Positions 6,752 to 14,905 of a stretch of DNA of 64,000 nucleotides are shown here, piece after piece; position 1 is the stretch's first letter; each line of letters starts with the position of its first letter. The DNA is from Acidobacteriaceae bacterium (GTDB lineage: Bacteria; Acidobacteriota; Terriglobia; Terriglobales; Acidobacteriaceae): positions 9,848 to 73,847 of the forward strand of contig PKVW01000020.1 in the NCBI GenBank assembly GCA_003131585.1. The letters are read 5' to 3'. The position numbers were made by a program, and so were the translations under genes. Below the pieces are notes generated by a model that saw nothing but the letters and a program-made list of their open reading frames with translations, had not been told where the DNA came from and made no database searches.

Positions 6752-8462
6752 CCGGGAGCTCGACGCGGATGGTGGTTCCCGCATTCCGGTCTTGCTGCCA
6801 GAGAATCCGCCCATGATGTTGCCGCAGGATGCCCTGACATGCGCTCAGACCCAGGCCGGAGAGAGTCTGGTCTTCATCTTTATCTTTGTTTTCGTTTTCG
6901 GCGGGGCCGCCGGCGAGGCCGGTGCCGGAGATGGTGAGGATGGCAACGCCATCTTTGCGTTCCGCGGCGATGGTCAGAGTGCGGCTGCCGTGCGGGTTCA
7001 CCGCATGCAGCGCGTCGTTGATGACTTGTACGCAGACCTGGAGCAACTGGTTGGAATCTCCACGGACGAGCAGCAGGTCTGGCGGGAATTCGGCGCGCAC
7101 TTCGATGTTGAGAGCTTGCCACTGAGGTTGCGAGAGTTTGACGGCGGTGCGCAGCAAAGCGTTGAGATCCACGGAGGCCATGGCGGCGGGGCTTTGTTTG
7201 GCAAAACTGAGCAGACTGGCCACCAGAGACCTGGTGCGCCGGGCATGTTGCCCGATTCTTCCCGCCAGTTCGTTTTGCTCCGGAGTGAGGGGCGTACTCA
7301 ACAGCAGATCGGCATAACCCAGCATGGCGGTGATGGGATTGTTCAGTTCGTGCGCGGCCCCGCCTACCAGTTGTCCGATCGAGGCCAGTTTTTCCGACTC
7401 CGTAATCTGCGCCTGCAAACGTTTCAGGTTGGCGAAGGACTCCCGCGAGTGGGCCAGCAGGCGCAGCAATTCCCGGTCGAGCAAGCGCTGGCGCGCGAAA
7501 ACCATGACGCCCATGAGAAGTGCGGCGGCCAGAGTCAAGACCAGGCGGAACGAACGTATGGGCGGAGGAAGGGCCGTATCCACCAGAGCCCAGGCGGCAA
7601 ACAGGGGGAGCGAGAAAGCCGCGATCATGCCCAGCCGGGCCAGCCACACGCCCTGAGAGGTGGGACTGGAGCGGACGCCAGCTTGTGGCTCGCGCGCGCG
7701 AGTCCGCAGGCCGATCACTGTGATCCAGGCCATCGAAACCGCGAGCGGAATGTCGTAGAGACTCCCGCTGTAATAGACGTGCCAGCTGATGGCCCAATTG
7801 GCGACGTGAGAACTGGCGGCATAGGTGAAGCTGGCGCCGAACAGACTGGCATAGAAGGTTCTCCAGCCGCCCTTGCTCCCCATCCAGGCAACCAACAAGG
7901 CGCTCAGAAACGCCAGTTTCTCGATGAGATACAACCAGTTCAGATTGTCGTTGTAGGCCGCTACATTGGCCACGACATACTGCCAGGGGATTACGATGAG
8001 GATGTAGAGATACATCCACCAGACGATCATCAGTGCAAAATCGAGGCGGCGCAGGCGCGCGGCATACTCGTCCTGCGGGGCATGAGGACGGAGCGCCAGG
8101 GCGGCCATCAGCGGCACAATGTGCAGGAAAAGAATCATGTCGCCCGAGCACAGGTCCGGGACATCGGTGCGCAGCCAAACTTCGTAGTAGGTCCAAAGCA
8201 ACTGGTAGGAAAACCAGAAGGCAATGCCGGTAACGATGAGCGTCCAGAACAGGCGCAAGCGCCCGCGCGACCGCACCGCGTGAGGGACGAGGGAAACCGT
8301 CCCGGAAAACAGCAAGAGGCACTGAATCACATCGCTGAGGGCGGTGAGGCGAAAGGACTGAGGCAGGATCAGCGCAGCCAGGACCAGAGTCGCCAGACAG
8401 GCTGCGACTGTCGCGATCCAGAGCTTGGAGTAGGCGCGCAAAAAGACGATCCTCGTTGCCAT
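6678..8462 (-). CDS. Multi-pass membrane sensor histidine kinase (HisKA type) with degenerate ATP box
   Basis: A 594-residue kinase. The N-terminal ~325 residues form about eight to nine membrane helices with no periplasmic sensor domain. A short coiled linker follows (about 328-358). The HisKA dimerisation helix carries the phospho-acceptor H371 in AAHELNNPITAMLGY. The HATPase_c domain keeps N482 in its N-box and a G2-like SGLGLS box (535-540). The G1 box, normally DxGxG, reads ISGTG (511-515), so the adenine-binding Asp is replaced. No response regulator is adjacent on this strand; the divergent kinase/regulator pair is 200 bp away. The last ~25 codons overlap rlmN on the other strand. It may be a weak kinase, a phosphatase or a pseudokinase. 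Confidence 0.85.
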   Translation of the reverse strand: MATRIVFLRAYSKLWIATVAACLATLVLAALILPQSFRLTALSDVIQCLLLFSGTVSLVPHAVRSRGRLRLFWTLIVTGIAFWFSYQLLWTYYEVWLRTDVPDLCSGDMILFLHIVPLMAALALRPHAPQDEYAARLRRLDFALMIVWWMYLYILIVIPWQYVVANVAAYNDNLNWLYLIEKLAFLSALLVAWMGSKGGWRTFYASLFGASFTYAASSHVANWAISWHVYYSGSLYDIPLAVSMAWITVIGLRTRAREPQAGVRSSPTSQGVWLARLGMIAAFSLPLFAAWALVDTALPPPIRSFRLVLTLAAALLMGVMVFARQRLLDRELLRLLAHSRESFANLKRLQAQITESEKLASIGQLVGGAAHELNNPITAMLGYADLLLSTPLTPEQNELAGRIGQHARRTRSLVASLLSFAKQSPAAMASVDLNALLRTAVKLSQPQWQALNIEVRAEFPPDLLLVRGDSNQLLQVCVQVINDALHAVNPHGSRTLTIAAERKDGVAILTISGTGLAGGPAENENKDKDEDQTLSGLGLSACQGILRQHHGRILWQQDRNAGTTIRVELPVSSPAPEKSTEDGVPVTWQPQPSA

Positions 8463-8662
8463 TTTAGACTGGGACTAGAGAAGGTCCGGGTTACGGAAGT
8501 AATCATCAAAAGGGACAACAAGGATCGCGTGCAGGAAAGGGAGTGGGTGCCTGAGACACGGCCGGCTCAAAGTTTTGCTTGCTCCCAGTCTTTCTTATCA
8601 ATAGTATGCGAGACAATCCTTGTGCCCTGACAAATCCGCTTTACAGCGGGAAGTGACTCGAC

Positions 8663-10480
8663 TTGCACGCTGACGCCAATCACCGTTTTTTTGGAAGACC
8701 GCAGGCTCCCACCGACCCGAGCGAAGTTCGCCGCATCGAGCGCTGGCTGGCCACGGCACGAGTGTTTCTGGCGGTTTCGACGCTGGTTGCGGTCCGCATG
8801 GACCCTACAGAACTGGGTCATTCCGCGGCGGCGTATGGGCTGCTGGGGTTCTACATGGGGAATAGCATCCTGGTGCTGATGCTGCTGCGGCGGCGGAAAG
8901 CGTCGACGGCTCGGTTTCGTGTCCTGGTACACGCGGCCGACATTGTGTGGCCGGCCTTCATCTCGGTATTTGCGGAAGGTCCGAGAAGCCCGTTCTTTCT
9001 GTTCTTTATTTTCGTGCTGACGGCGGCGGCTTACCGGTGGGGCTTGTGGGAGACCCTGAGCACGGCGGCGGCGGAAGTGGTGTTGCTGTGGGCAGAGAGC
9101 TTCGTGCTGCTGCACGTGTGGGCCATGCGCGGGGGAAGCCTGCCGTGGCATGTGTTGGCGGGCCTGCAAGTCAACGTGACCGAGTTCGAGCCGAAGCGCC
9201 TGTTCATGCTGTCGGTTTACTTGCTAGTGATGGGATTGCTGCTGGGTTATCTAGCGGAGCAGCAAAAGCACCTGCGGGCGGAGAAGGCCGCAGTGACCCG
9301 CATGCTGGCGAAAGTGCGGGTGGAAGCGGGGCTGACCGGAACGCTGCAGCAGATCAGCCGGGAGATCGCCACCATGTATGGCGCGGCGCGGCTGCTGGTC
9401 GCCTCCCAGGAGATTCACAGCCACAGAAGCTTTCTGGGCGAGTTGCACAATGGGGAGGGAGGGCCTTCCGATTTCGTGTGGCTGGATTCTCGCCCGCGGG
9501 ACGCCAAGAGCTATCTGGAGGATTTTCCCGGGGAAGTGTGTTATGCGGCGAACGAGGGAGATCGCTGGTCTGTGACCGCGCTGGATCGAGAGGGCAACCA
9601 ACTGGCTTCGCCGTCCACCGAACCGCTGGTTCGATTAAAGCAGCGCCAACCCTTCCGATCTCTGATTGCGGTTTCCTTCGCCTTCGGAGGCGAATGGCGG
9701 GGGCGAGTCTTCGTGTTTGACCCATCGTGGCAAGGCGAGACGCAAGAAGAGCTGCGTTTTCTGCTCGATTTGCTCCGCCAAGTGGGGCCGGCAGTGTACA
9801 ACGTCTACCTGCTGCACCGGCTGAGGCGCCGGGCAGGGGCCGCGGAGCGGGCGCGATTTGCCAGAGAACTGCACGATGGAGCGGTGCAGTCGCTGATCGC
9901 AGTGGAGATGCAGGTGGATGTTCTCCGGCGTCAGGCGGAGAATTCGCCGGCCGTGGTCGGCGGGGAACTGGGCCGGATCCAGGGTTTGCTGCGGGAGGAA
10001 GTTCTGAAGCTGCGGGAGCTGATGCAGCAGATGAAGTCGATCGACGTGGATGCTCGAAGATTCCTCAGCGTGGTGACCGACACGGTGGAACGGTTTGAGC
10101 GGGAGACGGGGATTACGGCGCGTTTCGTGACCGACGTTGCGAAACTGGAGATGCCCGACCGGGTTTGCCGCGAACTGCTGCGGATTGTGCAGGAGGGGCT
10201 GGTCAACGTGCGCAAGCACAGCCAGGCGCGCCATGCGCTGGTGCGCCTGAGTTCGAGTGCCAGCCAGTGGAGCCTGACGCTGGAGGATGACGGCAAAGGT
10301 TTCCCATTTTCCGGCCGCCTGACGCAGGACGAACTTGAGCGCATGGGCAAGGGCCCGATGATCATCAAGGAACGTGTCCGTTTAATTGCAGGCGCGCTCA
10401 CTGTAGAATCGAATCCCGGCCTGGGGACACGCCTGGAAATCAAGGTTCCGAGGGGTGGAGAAGTTTCCGATGAACTTTAA
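8663..10480 (+). CDS. NarL-family membrane sensor histidine kinase with GAF-like domain
   Basis: A 605-residue kinase. Five to six membrane helices fill residues 30-200, followed by a coiled linker (about 200-220), a GAF-like region (about 222-385) and a HisKA_3 dimerisation domain with H404 in ARELHDGAVQS. The C-terminal HATPase_c domain has the N-box EGLVNVRKH and the G1 box EDDGKGF. This is the class of kinase that pairs with NarL/FixJ regulators, and such a regulator gene follows directly, overlapping by 11 bases. The signal is unknown. The TTG at 8663 is the best start found; it keeps a short hydrophilic leader before the first helix. Confidence 0.88.
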   Translation: MHADANHRFFGRPQAPTDPSEVRRIERWLATARVFLAVSTLVAVRMDPTELGHSAAAYGLLGFYMGNSILVLMLLRRRKASTARFRVLVHAADIVWPAFISVFAEGPRSPFFLFFIFVLTAAAYRWGLWETLSTAAAEVVLLWAESFVLLHVWAMRGGSLPWHVLAGLQVNVTEFEPKRLFMLSVYLLVMGLLLGYLAEQQKHLRAEKAAVTRMLAKVRVEAGLTGTLQQISREIATMYGAARLLVASQEIHSHRSFLGELHNGEGGPSDFVWLDSRPRDAKSYLEDFPGEVCYAANEGDRWSVTALDREGNQLASPSTEPLVRLKQRQPFRSLIAVSFAFGGEWRGRVFVFDPSWQGETQEELRFLLDLLRQVGPAVYNVYLLHRLRRRAGAAERARFARELHDGAVQSLIAVEMQVDVLRRQAENSPAVVGGELGRIQGLLREEVLKLRELMQQMKSIDVDARRFLSVVTDTVERFERETGITARFVTDVAKLEMPDRVCRELLRIVQEGLVNVRKHSQARHALVRLSSSASQWSLTLEDDGKGFPFSGRLTQDELERMGKGPMIIKERVRLIAGALTVESNPGLGTRLEIKVPRGGEVSDEL

Positions 10481-11159
10481 GAAGTCACAGCCTGTTCGCA
10501 TCGTGATTGCCGACGACCATCCAATTTTCCGGGATGGGTTGCGCCGCCTTCTGGAAGCTGAACCGGATTTGAAAGTGCTGGGTGAGGCCTCGGACGGCGC
10601 CGAAGCGGTAAAACTGGCGCGGCAGTTGAAGCCCGACATCCTTTTGCTGGACCTGGCGATGCCCAAGCATCCGGGATTGGAAGCCTTGCGGGATCTGAGC
10701 GCGGCAGGGAGTCCAACTCCGGTGCGCGTGATCCTGCTGACGGCGGCGGCGGAAAAGAGCCAGATTGTGGAGGCTCTGCAGCTAGGCGCGCGAGGAGTGG
10801 TGTTAAAAGATTCCGCCACTCAACTGCTGCTGAAAGCGATCCATACCGTGATGTCAGGCGAGTACTGGGTGGGACGAGAGAGCGTTTCCAACCTGGTGCA
10901 ATACTTGCGCACGCTGGTGCAGTCTTCCAGCGACGAGGCGCGGCAGAAGAAATTTGGCTTGACCCCGCGCGAGTTGGAGATTGTTGCGGCGGTGGTGGCG
11001 GGATATTCGAATAAGGAGATTGCCGAATACTTCAAGATCAGCGAAGACACGGTCAAGCACCATCTCAGCAACATTTTCGACAAGCTGGGCGTGTCCACGC
11101 GGCTGGAGTTGGCGCTGTTCGCGGTGAACCAGTCGCTCCCGCTGAAAAGCATTGGCTGA
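10470..11159 (+). CDS. NarL/FixJ-family response regulator
   Basis: A 229-residue regulator. The receiver domain (about 9-125) has acidic D15/D16, phospho-acceptor D61 in LLLDLAMP, and K113. The C-terminal LuxR-type helix-turn-helix (about 160-220) contains LTPRELEIVAAVVAGYSNKE and the recognition helix DTVKHHLSNIF. It is the partner of the upstream kinase, whose last codons it overlaps. A GGAG at 10457-10460 supports the ATG at 10470; a GTG at 10455 would add five residues. It may control the pilin gene that follows, but no binding site was identified. Confidence 0.93.
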   Translation: MNFKKSQPVRIVIADDHPIFRDGLRRLLEAEPDLKVLGEASDGAEAVKLARQLKPDILLLDLAMPKHPGLEALRDLSAAGSPTPVRVILLTAAAEKSQIVEALQLGARGVVLKDSATQLLLKAIHTVMSGEYWVGRESVSNLVQYLRTLVQSSSDEARQKKFGLTPRELEIVAAVVAGYSNKEIAEYFKISEDTVKHHLSNIFDKLGVSTRLELALFAVNQSLPLKSIG

Positions 11160-11330
11160 CAGGGAATTAGGAATTTGCGCCGGGGTAATCGGGTATGGCA
11201 CTTATGTGCTATTGGCGGGTGCGATTGCCGCAGCTATCATTTGTCCACGACCAGCCTCGGGACAGAAAATGATTCGGTCACAAGATTTGGTGGCCTTTCC
11301 CCTGTTCGAACGAGAGGGGTACGATTTAGA

Positions 11331-11358
11331 CAGATTCTCAGATTCAGATTCTCAGATT
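11331..11358. repeat. Perfect 14-bp tandem duplication
   Basis: CAGATTCTCAGATT occurs twice head-to-tail (11331-11344, 11345-11358), ending one or two bases before the Shine-Dalgarno of the pilin gene. Changes in copy number would move the upstream promoter or leader relative to the start. Confidence 0.9.
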
Positions 11359-11374
11359 CAAGGAGACGGAGCCC

Positions 11375-11539
11375 GTGGCAAAAATCCTACAATACCTTTG
11401 GAATGATGAGAGTGGCCAGGATATCGCCGAGTATGCGGTGATGCTGGCCGTAATTCTGGTGATCGTGGTCGGCACGATCCGGCTCATTGGCTCGAACGCC
11501 AACACCGTGTTCTCCAACGTGGGCAGCTCCATCCAGTAA
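11375..11539 (+). CDS. flp: Flp/Fap-type pilin subunit (small type IVb pilin)
   Basis: A 54-residue protein read from GTG at 11375. A short polar leader (VAKILQYLWNDESGQ) precedes a single hydrophobic helix AEYAVMLAVILVIVVGTIRL. The glutamate and tyrosine following the cleavage region (IAEYAVML) are the hallmark of Flp pilins, which are cleaved by a TadV-type prepilin peptidase and assembled into Tad pili. A strong AAGGAGA at 11360-11366 fixes the GTG start. No tad assembly genes are in the window, so these would lie elsewhere, as is common for lone flp copies. The gene follows the response regulator by about 215 bases and is too short for many gene finders. Confidence 0.85.
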   Translation: MAKILQYLWNDESGQDIAEYAVMLAVILVIVVGTIRLIGSNANTVFSNVGSSIQ

Positions 11540-11575
11540 TCGGCCAAGCGGGCGATTGCCATCGAGGCTGCAGGA

Positions 11576-11591
11576 CGCGCCGCCAGGCGCG
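11576..11591. terminator. GC-rich hairpin after the pilin gene
   Basis: CGCGCC (11576-11581) pairs with GGCGCG (11586-11591) around GCCA, 36 bases after the pilin stop. There is no following T-run, so terminator activity is only possible. Confidence 0.35.
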
Positions 11592-11692
11592 CCATTCGCC
11601 TTCCCATCGCGCAGGTCCAGTCGCACAGTGTCCAGACAATTCAGAATACTGCAGCGTCTGAATTACAGGGAAAGTAGTGCTCCAATCGTGTC

Positions 11693-13438
11693 TCACTTCG
11701 GAGCGGGCGCGGTAAGCGCGACCTTCTCGCTGCCAGGAATCGAGAGTCTGGTGAGGTAAGGAAAGAACGGCGTGATCTCGAACGGCATTTTTTCCCGGGC
11801 GGAGGTCAGGGCCACCGGTTTTGCCTTCGCCAGTTCCACCTGGTCCGTCCAGGGATCAAGCTTGATGCGTCCCCCGAGTGGAAGCGCGGCAATCTGATCG
11901 GCACGCTCCGGTTGCAGTTGCGGCGCGGACGCCAGCAGCGCCGACATGCGGATGCTCTTGCCGCTGGCCAGGCTATTGCCCAAATGCGGGCGAATCAAGT
12001 TGGGCAGATCGGGAGCACGTTCCTGCAAGGCCCTTAGAAATAACCCGGCGCTTCCCAGTTTGTCCTTGTAAGGAGAGTTCTTCAGCAACTCCAGAGCCTT
12101 GGTATCGGCCGCTTCTTCGTCGGCCGGCCGGCGTTTGAAGTCCAAGCGCTGGAACGAGTCTTCATCGGCGAAGAACATGCGGTCGTTGAATGCCAGCTTG
12201 GTATCGAACTTGTGTCCCAGGACAATGTGACTGAGTTCGTGGGCCAGGACCATGGCGAGCGAAGCCTCATCGGGCAGCACATCGAGCAGGCCGCGACTGA
12301 TCACGATGGTGTGCCCGATGGTGAAGGATTCCAGAGGAGAAGTGAGCAAGACCCGGCAGCGAACGTCCGACTGCAGGTCGATGTTATTGGTCACCAACAG
12401 ATTGTTGACCACGGTCTGCAGGACTTTGTCTACTTCGCCGACAGGCGCCAGCAGCCCGATCTTCTGCAGGCGCTCGACCGCGTTATCTTCGGCCTGGCGT
12501 TCCCACATGCGCTCGGCGACCACGGGAGTGGCGTCGGCGGCTGCGTCACTCTGATCTTTTACCGACGGAGCGTCCGACTGCGGAGAGTCCACCAGAATCT
12601 GGGTGAACTCCGAATTCTTGTTCAGAGCCTTCAAGTCGTATCCCCAAAGACGGGTCTGCGCCCGGAAGTGCAAACTCTTGGCGATGCGATATTTCAGGTC
12701 GGATTCCTCGCTGTAGATGTAGGCGGGCAGCCACATGCCGGGACGCAAGTTCAAACGCCAACTGTCGAAGTGCAGGTAGTAGCTGGTCTTGGGGTGGGGA
12801 TAATAGGTTCCGTTGAAGCGGACCACATTGTAATCCTGATCCTCGACCCAGATTCTACCCATGAAACGGCCGGTGCCGGAGCCTTCCTTGGGTTCGGCGT
12901 CGATGACCAGACAGCGTACTTCTCCCAGAAACTCACGACGCACGAAAGTGAAGTTGTAGTACTTCTTCTGGAAATCGGTATCGAGGACCACCATCTGGGC
13001 GAATCCCAGAGGCAGGAAGTGCATCGAGTAAATTCCGGTGAGCCGGTTGAGCATGCGGTGGCCGAACCCGGGCTGGCCCACGAAGGAGGTATCTTCGGGA
13101 CCGTCGCTCATGTCGAGGCGGCCGAGATAATACTGATCTTTGACGGGCACGGAATTTCCGACGCCGTCGGTCTTGAGATCCTGCAGATAAGTCTCGACGA
13201 GGGGCCGCATGTGGCGCATCTGCGCCACGAAAAGATGCTCTTTCTGCACCACCCGGTCCATGACGTCATTGAACGAGGCTGGGGGCGGAGAAGAAAGAGT
13301 TCCCGCGCCTGGTCCCGCGGCAGTAGCCTCGGCCGCTGCGGCTTGCGGCGCGGAAGACGTTGGATCCTGTGACACCGCGGGCAAAGCGCAGACCAGCCAC
13401 AGGAAGACCGAGAGCGAACCCACCCGAAAAATACTCAT
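11693..13438 (-). CDS. Secreted M48-family metallopeptidase with N-terminal LolA-like domain
   Basis: A 581-residue exported protein. A signal peptide covers residues 1-23 (hydrophobic VFLWLVCALPAVS). A low-complexity Ala/Pro stretch follows, and then (about 55-270) a beta-rich region reminiscent of outer-membrane lipoprotein-sorting (LolA/MucB-like) folds. The M48 peptidase domain has the zinc motif H400-E-L-S-H404 and a downstream EEAAD (441-445) carrying the third ligand. M48 enzymes of this type (BepA-like) monitor outer-membrane protein assembly. It lies 20 bases downstream of the TonB-like gene on the same strand, suggesting co-expression. Domain limits of the N-terminal part are approximate. 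Confidence 0.82.
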   Translation of the reverse strand: MSIFRVGSLSVFLWLVCALPAVSQDPTSSAPQAAAAEATAAGPGAGTLSSPPPASFNDVMDRVVQKEHLFVAQMRHMRPLVETYLQDLKTDGVGNSVPVKDQYYLGRLDMSDGPEDTSFVGQPGFGHRMLNRLTGIYSMHFLPLGFAQMVVLDTDFQKKYYNFTFVRREFLGEVRCLVIDAEPKEGSGTGRFMGRIWVEDQDYNVVRFNGTYYPHPKTSYYLHFDSWRLNLRPGMWLPAYIYSEESDLKYRIAKSLHFRAQTRLWGYDLKALNKNSEFTQILVDSPQSDAPSVKDQSDAAADATPVVAERMWERQAEDNAVERLQKIGLLAPVGEVDKVLQTVVNNLLVTNNIDLQSDVRCRVLLTSPLESFTIGHTIVISRGLLDVLPDEASLAMVLAHELSHIVLGHKFDTKLAFNDRMFFADEDSFQRLDFKRRPADEEAADTKALELLKNSPYKDKLGSAGLFLRALQERAPDLPNLIRPHLGNSLASGKSIRMSALLASAPQLQPERADQIAALPLGGRIKLDPWTDQVELAKAKPVALTSAREKMPFEITPFFPYLTRLSIPGSEKVALTAPAPK

Positions 13439-13458
13439 AAAGACCTTCTGGCAGCAAC

Positions 13459-14505
13459 TTATGCCAATTGAAAAATAATGTGCAAGACGACGGTGGAATC
13501 GGCTGGCTGGCCATCCCTCGTCGCCGGCTTGAAGTGAATCTGTTCGGCCGCCTTGACGGCATTGTCGTCGAGGCCATGACCCAATCCGCGCATGACGCGC
13601 ACCACCCGGAGGCTGCCGGACGCCTCGAGAACCACTTCCAGGAGAACTTCGCCTTCAATCCGCAGGCTTCGAGCTTCTTGAGTGTAGATGGGGGTTGGCT
13701 TGGAAAGGATTTCCGCAGGCAATGCCCTGGTCGCGGTCTCTGCACGGTGAGACCGCACAGAGGGCGCAGCGGGCACATCGGCGTCGGCAAAGCCGCCCGG
13801 CTGAACCGTGCCTCTGGGTATAGGAGCGCGGCTGCTTCCAATGGCCGTACCGTTGCCAAATCCGGAACTTGCGACCACGCCCGGCACGCCCTTGGCGCCG
13901 CCGCTGCCGTTGCCATAGCCCGGTCCTGATGGCAGATCAAAAGATCCGGACGCTGCGATGTTGATGGCCTTGCCCTGATTGGCCCTGGCGGGAATTCCAT
14001 TCGGGTCGCCGAAGCCCCCGGTCTGCACCTGCGAGGGAGCGCGCGCGATGGTGGGGGTGGCCGAACTGCCAGTGGAAAATACGTTCGTTTTCACCGCCTG
14101 TTTGGGAATCACGGGTGCGGAGTTGAGGGGCAGCGGTTCCAATTTCTTGGGCACGATGCTGACCGTGGGAGCGGGATCGTCCTCCACTTTCACTGGAGCC
14201 TTCGGCTGTGGCGCGGGTAGCCGCAGGGTATTGGTGGGCGGATCCAGATCGGCGACCAGTACGGGCCTCTGGAGTTGGGGCAACGGCTGCGGCTGATGAT
14301 TGACTGGAACGGGAGTGCTCACGAGCTGGACCGAACCGAAACTGTGCTCCGGAGTCGAGACAACTGCTGGATATAACAGGCGCACCCATACGAGAAACGC
14401 GACCGCGACCGCTTGCGTTCCGGTGCTAAAAGCGAACTCCGTCCAAGGGGTTCTCGTCTTCGGCAGCAGGGAGAAGAGAGTCGCTTGGGAAGCAGAAGAA
14501 CTCAT
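13459..14505 (-). CDS. TonB-family energy-transducing protein
   Basis: A 348-residue protein with an N-terminal membrane anchor (QAVAVAFLVWVRLLYPAVV) and a long Pro/Gln/Ala-rich periplasmic spacer (about 45-150). A Gly-rich linker follows, then a C-terminal TonB domain (about 270-348) with the GEVLLEVVLEASGSLRVVRV strand pair and a final hydrophobic strand. TonB proteins couple inner-membrane energy to outer-membrane transporters; in this phylum many TonB-like proteins without ExbBD neighbours have unknown partners. I chose the ATG at 14505; an in-frame TTG at 14532 would add nine residues. Probably co-transcribed with the M48 peptidase. Confidence 0.82.
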   Translation of the reverse strand: MSSSASQATLFSLLPKTRTPWTEFAFSTGTQAVAVAFLVWVRLLYPAVVSTPEHSFGSVQLVSTPVPVNHQPQPLPQLQRPVLVADLDPPTNTLRLPAPQPKAPVKVEDDPAPTVSIVPKKLEPLPLNSAPVIPKQAVKTNVFSTGSSATPTIARAPSQVQTGGFGDPNGIPARANQGKAINIAASGSFDLPSGPGYGNGSGGAKGVPGVVASSGFGNGTAIGSSRAPIPRGTVQPGGFADADVPAAPSVRSHRAETATRALPAEILSKPTPIYTQEARSLRIEGEVLLEVVLEASGSLRVVRVMRGLGHGLDDNAVKAAEQIHFKPATRDGQPADSTVVLHIIFQLA

Positions 14506-14905
14506 AGCCGCTTTTACTCGTCCCTTCTTCAAAACACCGGTTCAGGCTTGAAAGTTTCGCAGACCCAAAGGCAACCTGGTGATCCTGAGACTGCTAAGGT
14601 CAAGAAGCCTTTAGTCTACTACTCCAAGATAAAAATCTGCACGGCAAAGGCCGTTTCGCTGGCACCTCGGAAGTCTATCTTGTTGGCCTTTCAATCACTT
14701 ACGCTTGTCTCGCCCCCGGCTGGCGCGGGCAGAGCAAAAAAGAGCAAAAAATTACACCCCGAAGAGTCTTTTACGTCCGGAAAGCAGGACGAGCCCTCGG
14801 GCTTCCGGCCCGCTGACGAGTCGAGCCGGTCAACGAAATTCCCGCCAGAGACAGATCGAAAGATTGCATTCATTCGGCCACCATCAATCCGGTCAGCACC
14901 TCCGA
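14506..14905. other. Gene-free 400-bp stretch: leader of the TonB-like gene and tail of the dehydrogenase gene
   Basis: No convincing reading frame. Possible structure: GACT/AGTC with inner AAGG/CCTT around 14590-14620, an ACGGC/GCCGT hairpin near 14640-14655, and a tandem AGAGCAAAAA (14731-14750). On the minus strand this is a long 5' leader for the TonB-like gene. I could not match it to a known riboswitch class. Confidence 0.5.

Noticed and set aside
6690-8630. 646-codon open frame opposite the histidine kinase
   Set aside because: High-GC shadow of the kinase gene. The kinase frame has all expected motifs and the opposite frame has none.
11196-11210. Sigma-54-like promoter TGGCAC...TGCT before the pilin gene
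   Set aside because: The GG and GC pairs are one base too close together for the -24/-12 spacing, and no enhancer-binding regulator is nearby.
11152-11406. 84-codon frame overlapping the regulator stop and the pilin start
   Set aside because: No motif, poor start, and it conflicts with the well-supported Flp pilin frame.
12212-13372. 386-codon open frame opposite the M48 peptidase
   Set aside because: Shadow frame; no domain, and the opposite strand encodes the HELSH peptidase.
14533-14640. Possible cyclic-di-GMP riboswitch on the minus strand before the TonB-like gene
   Set aside because: The GCAAAGCC-type core and closing helices are missing; only loose similarity remains.
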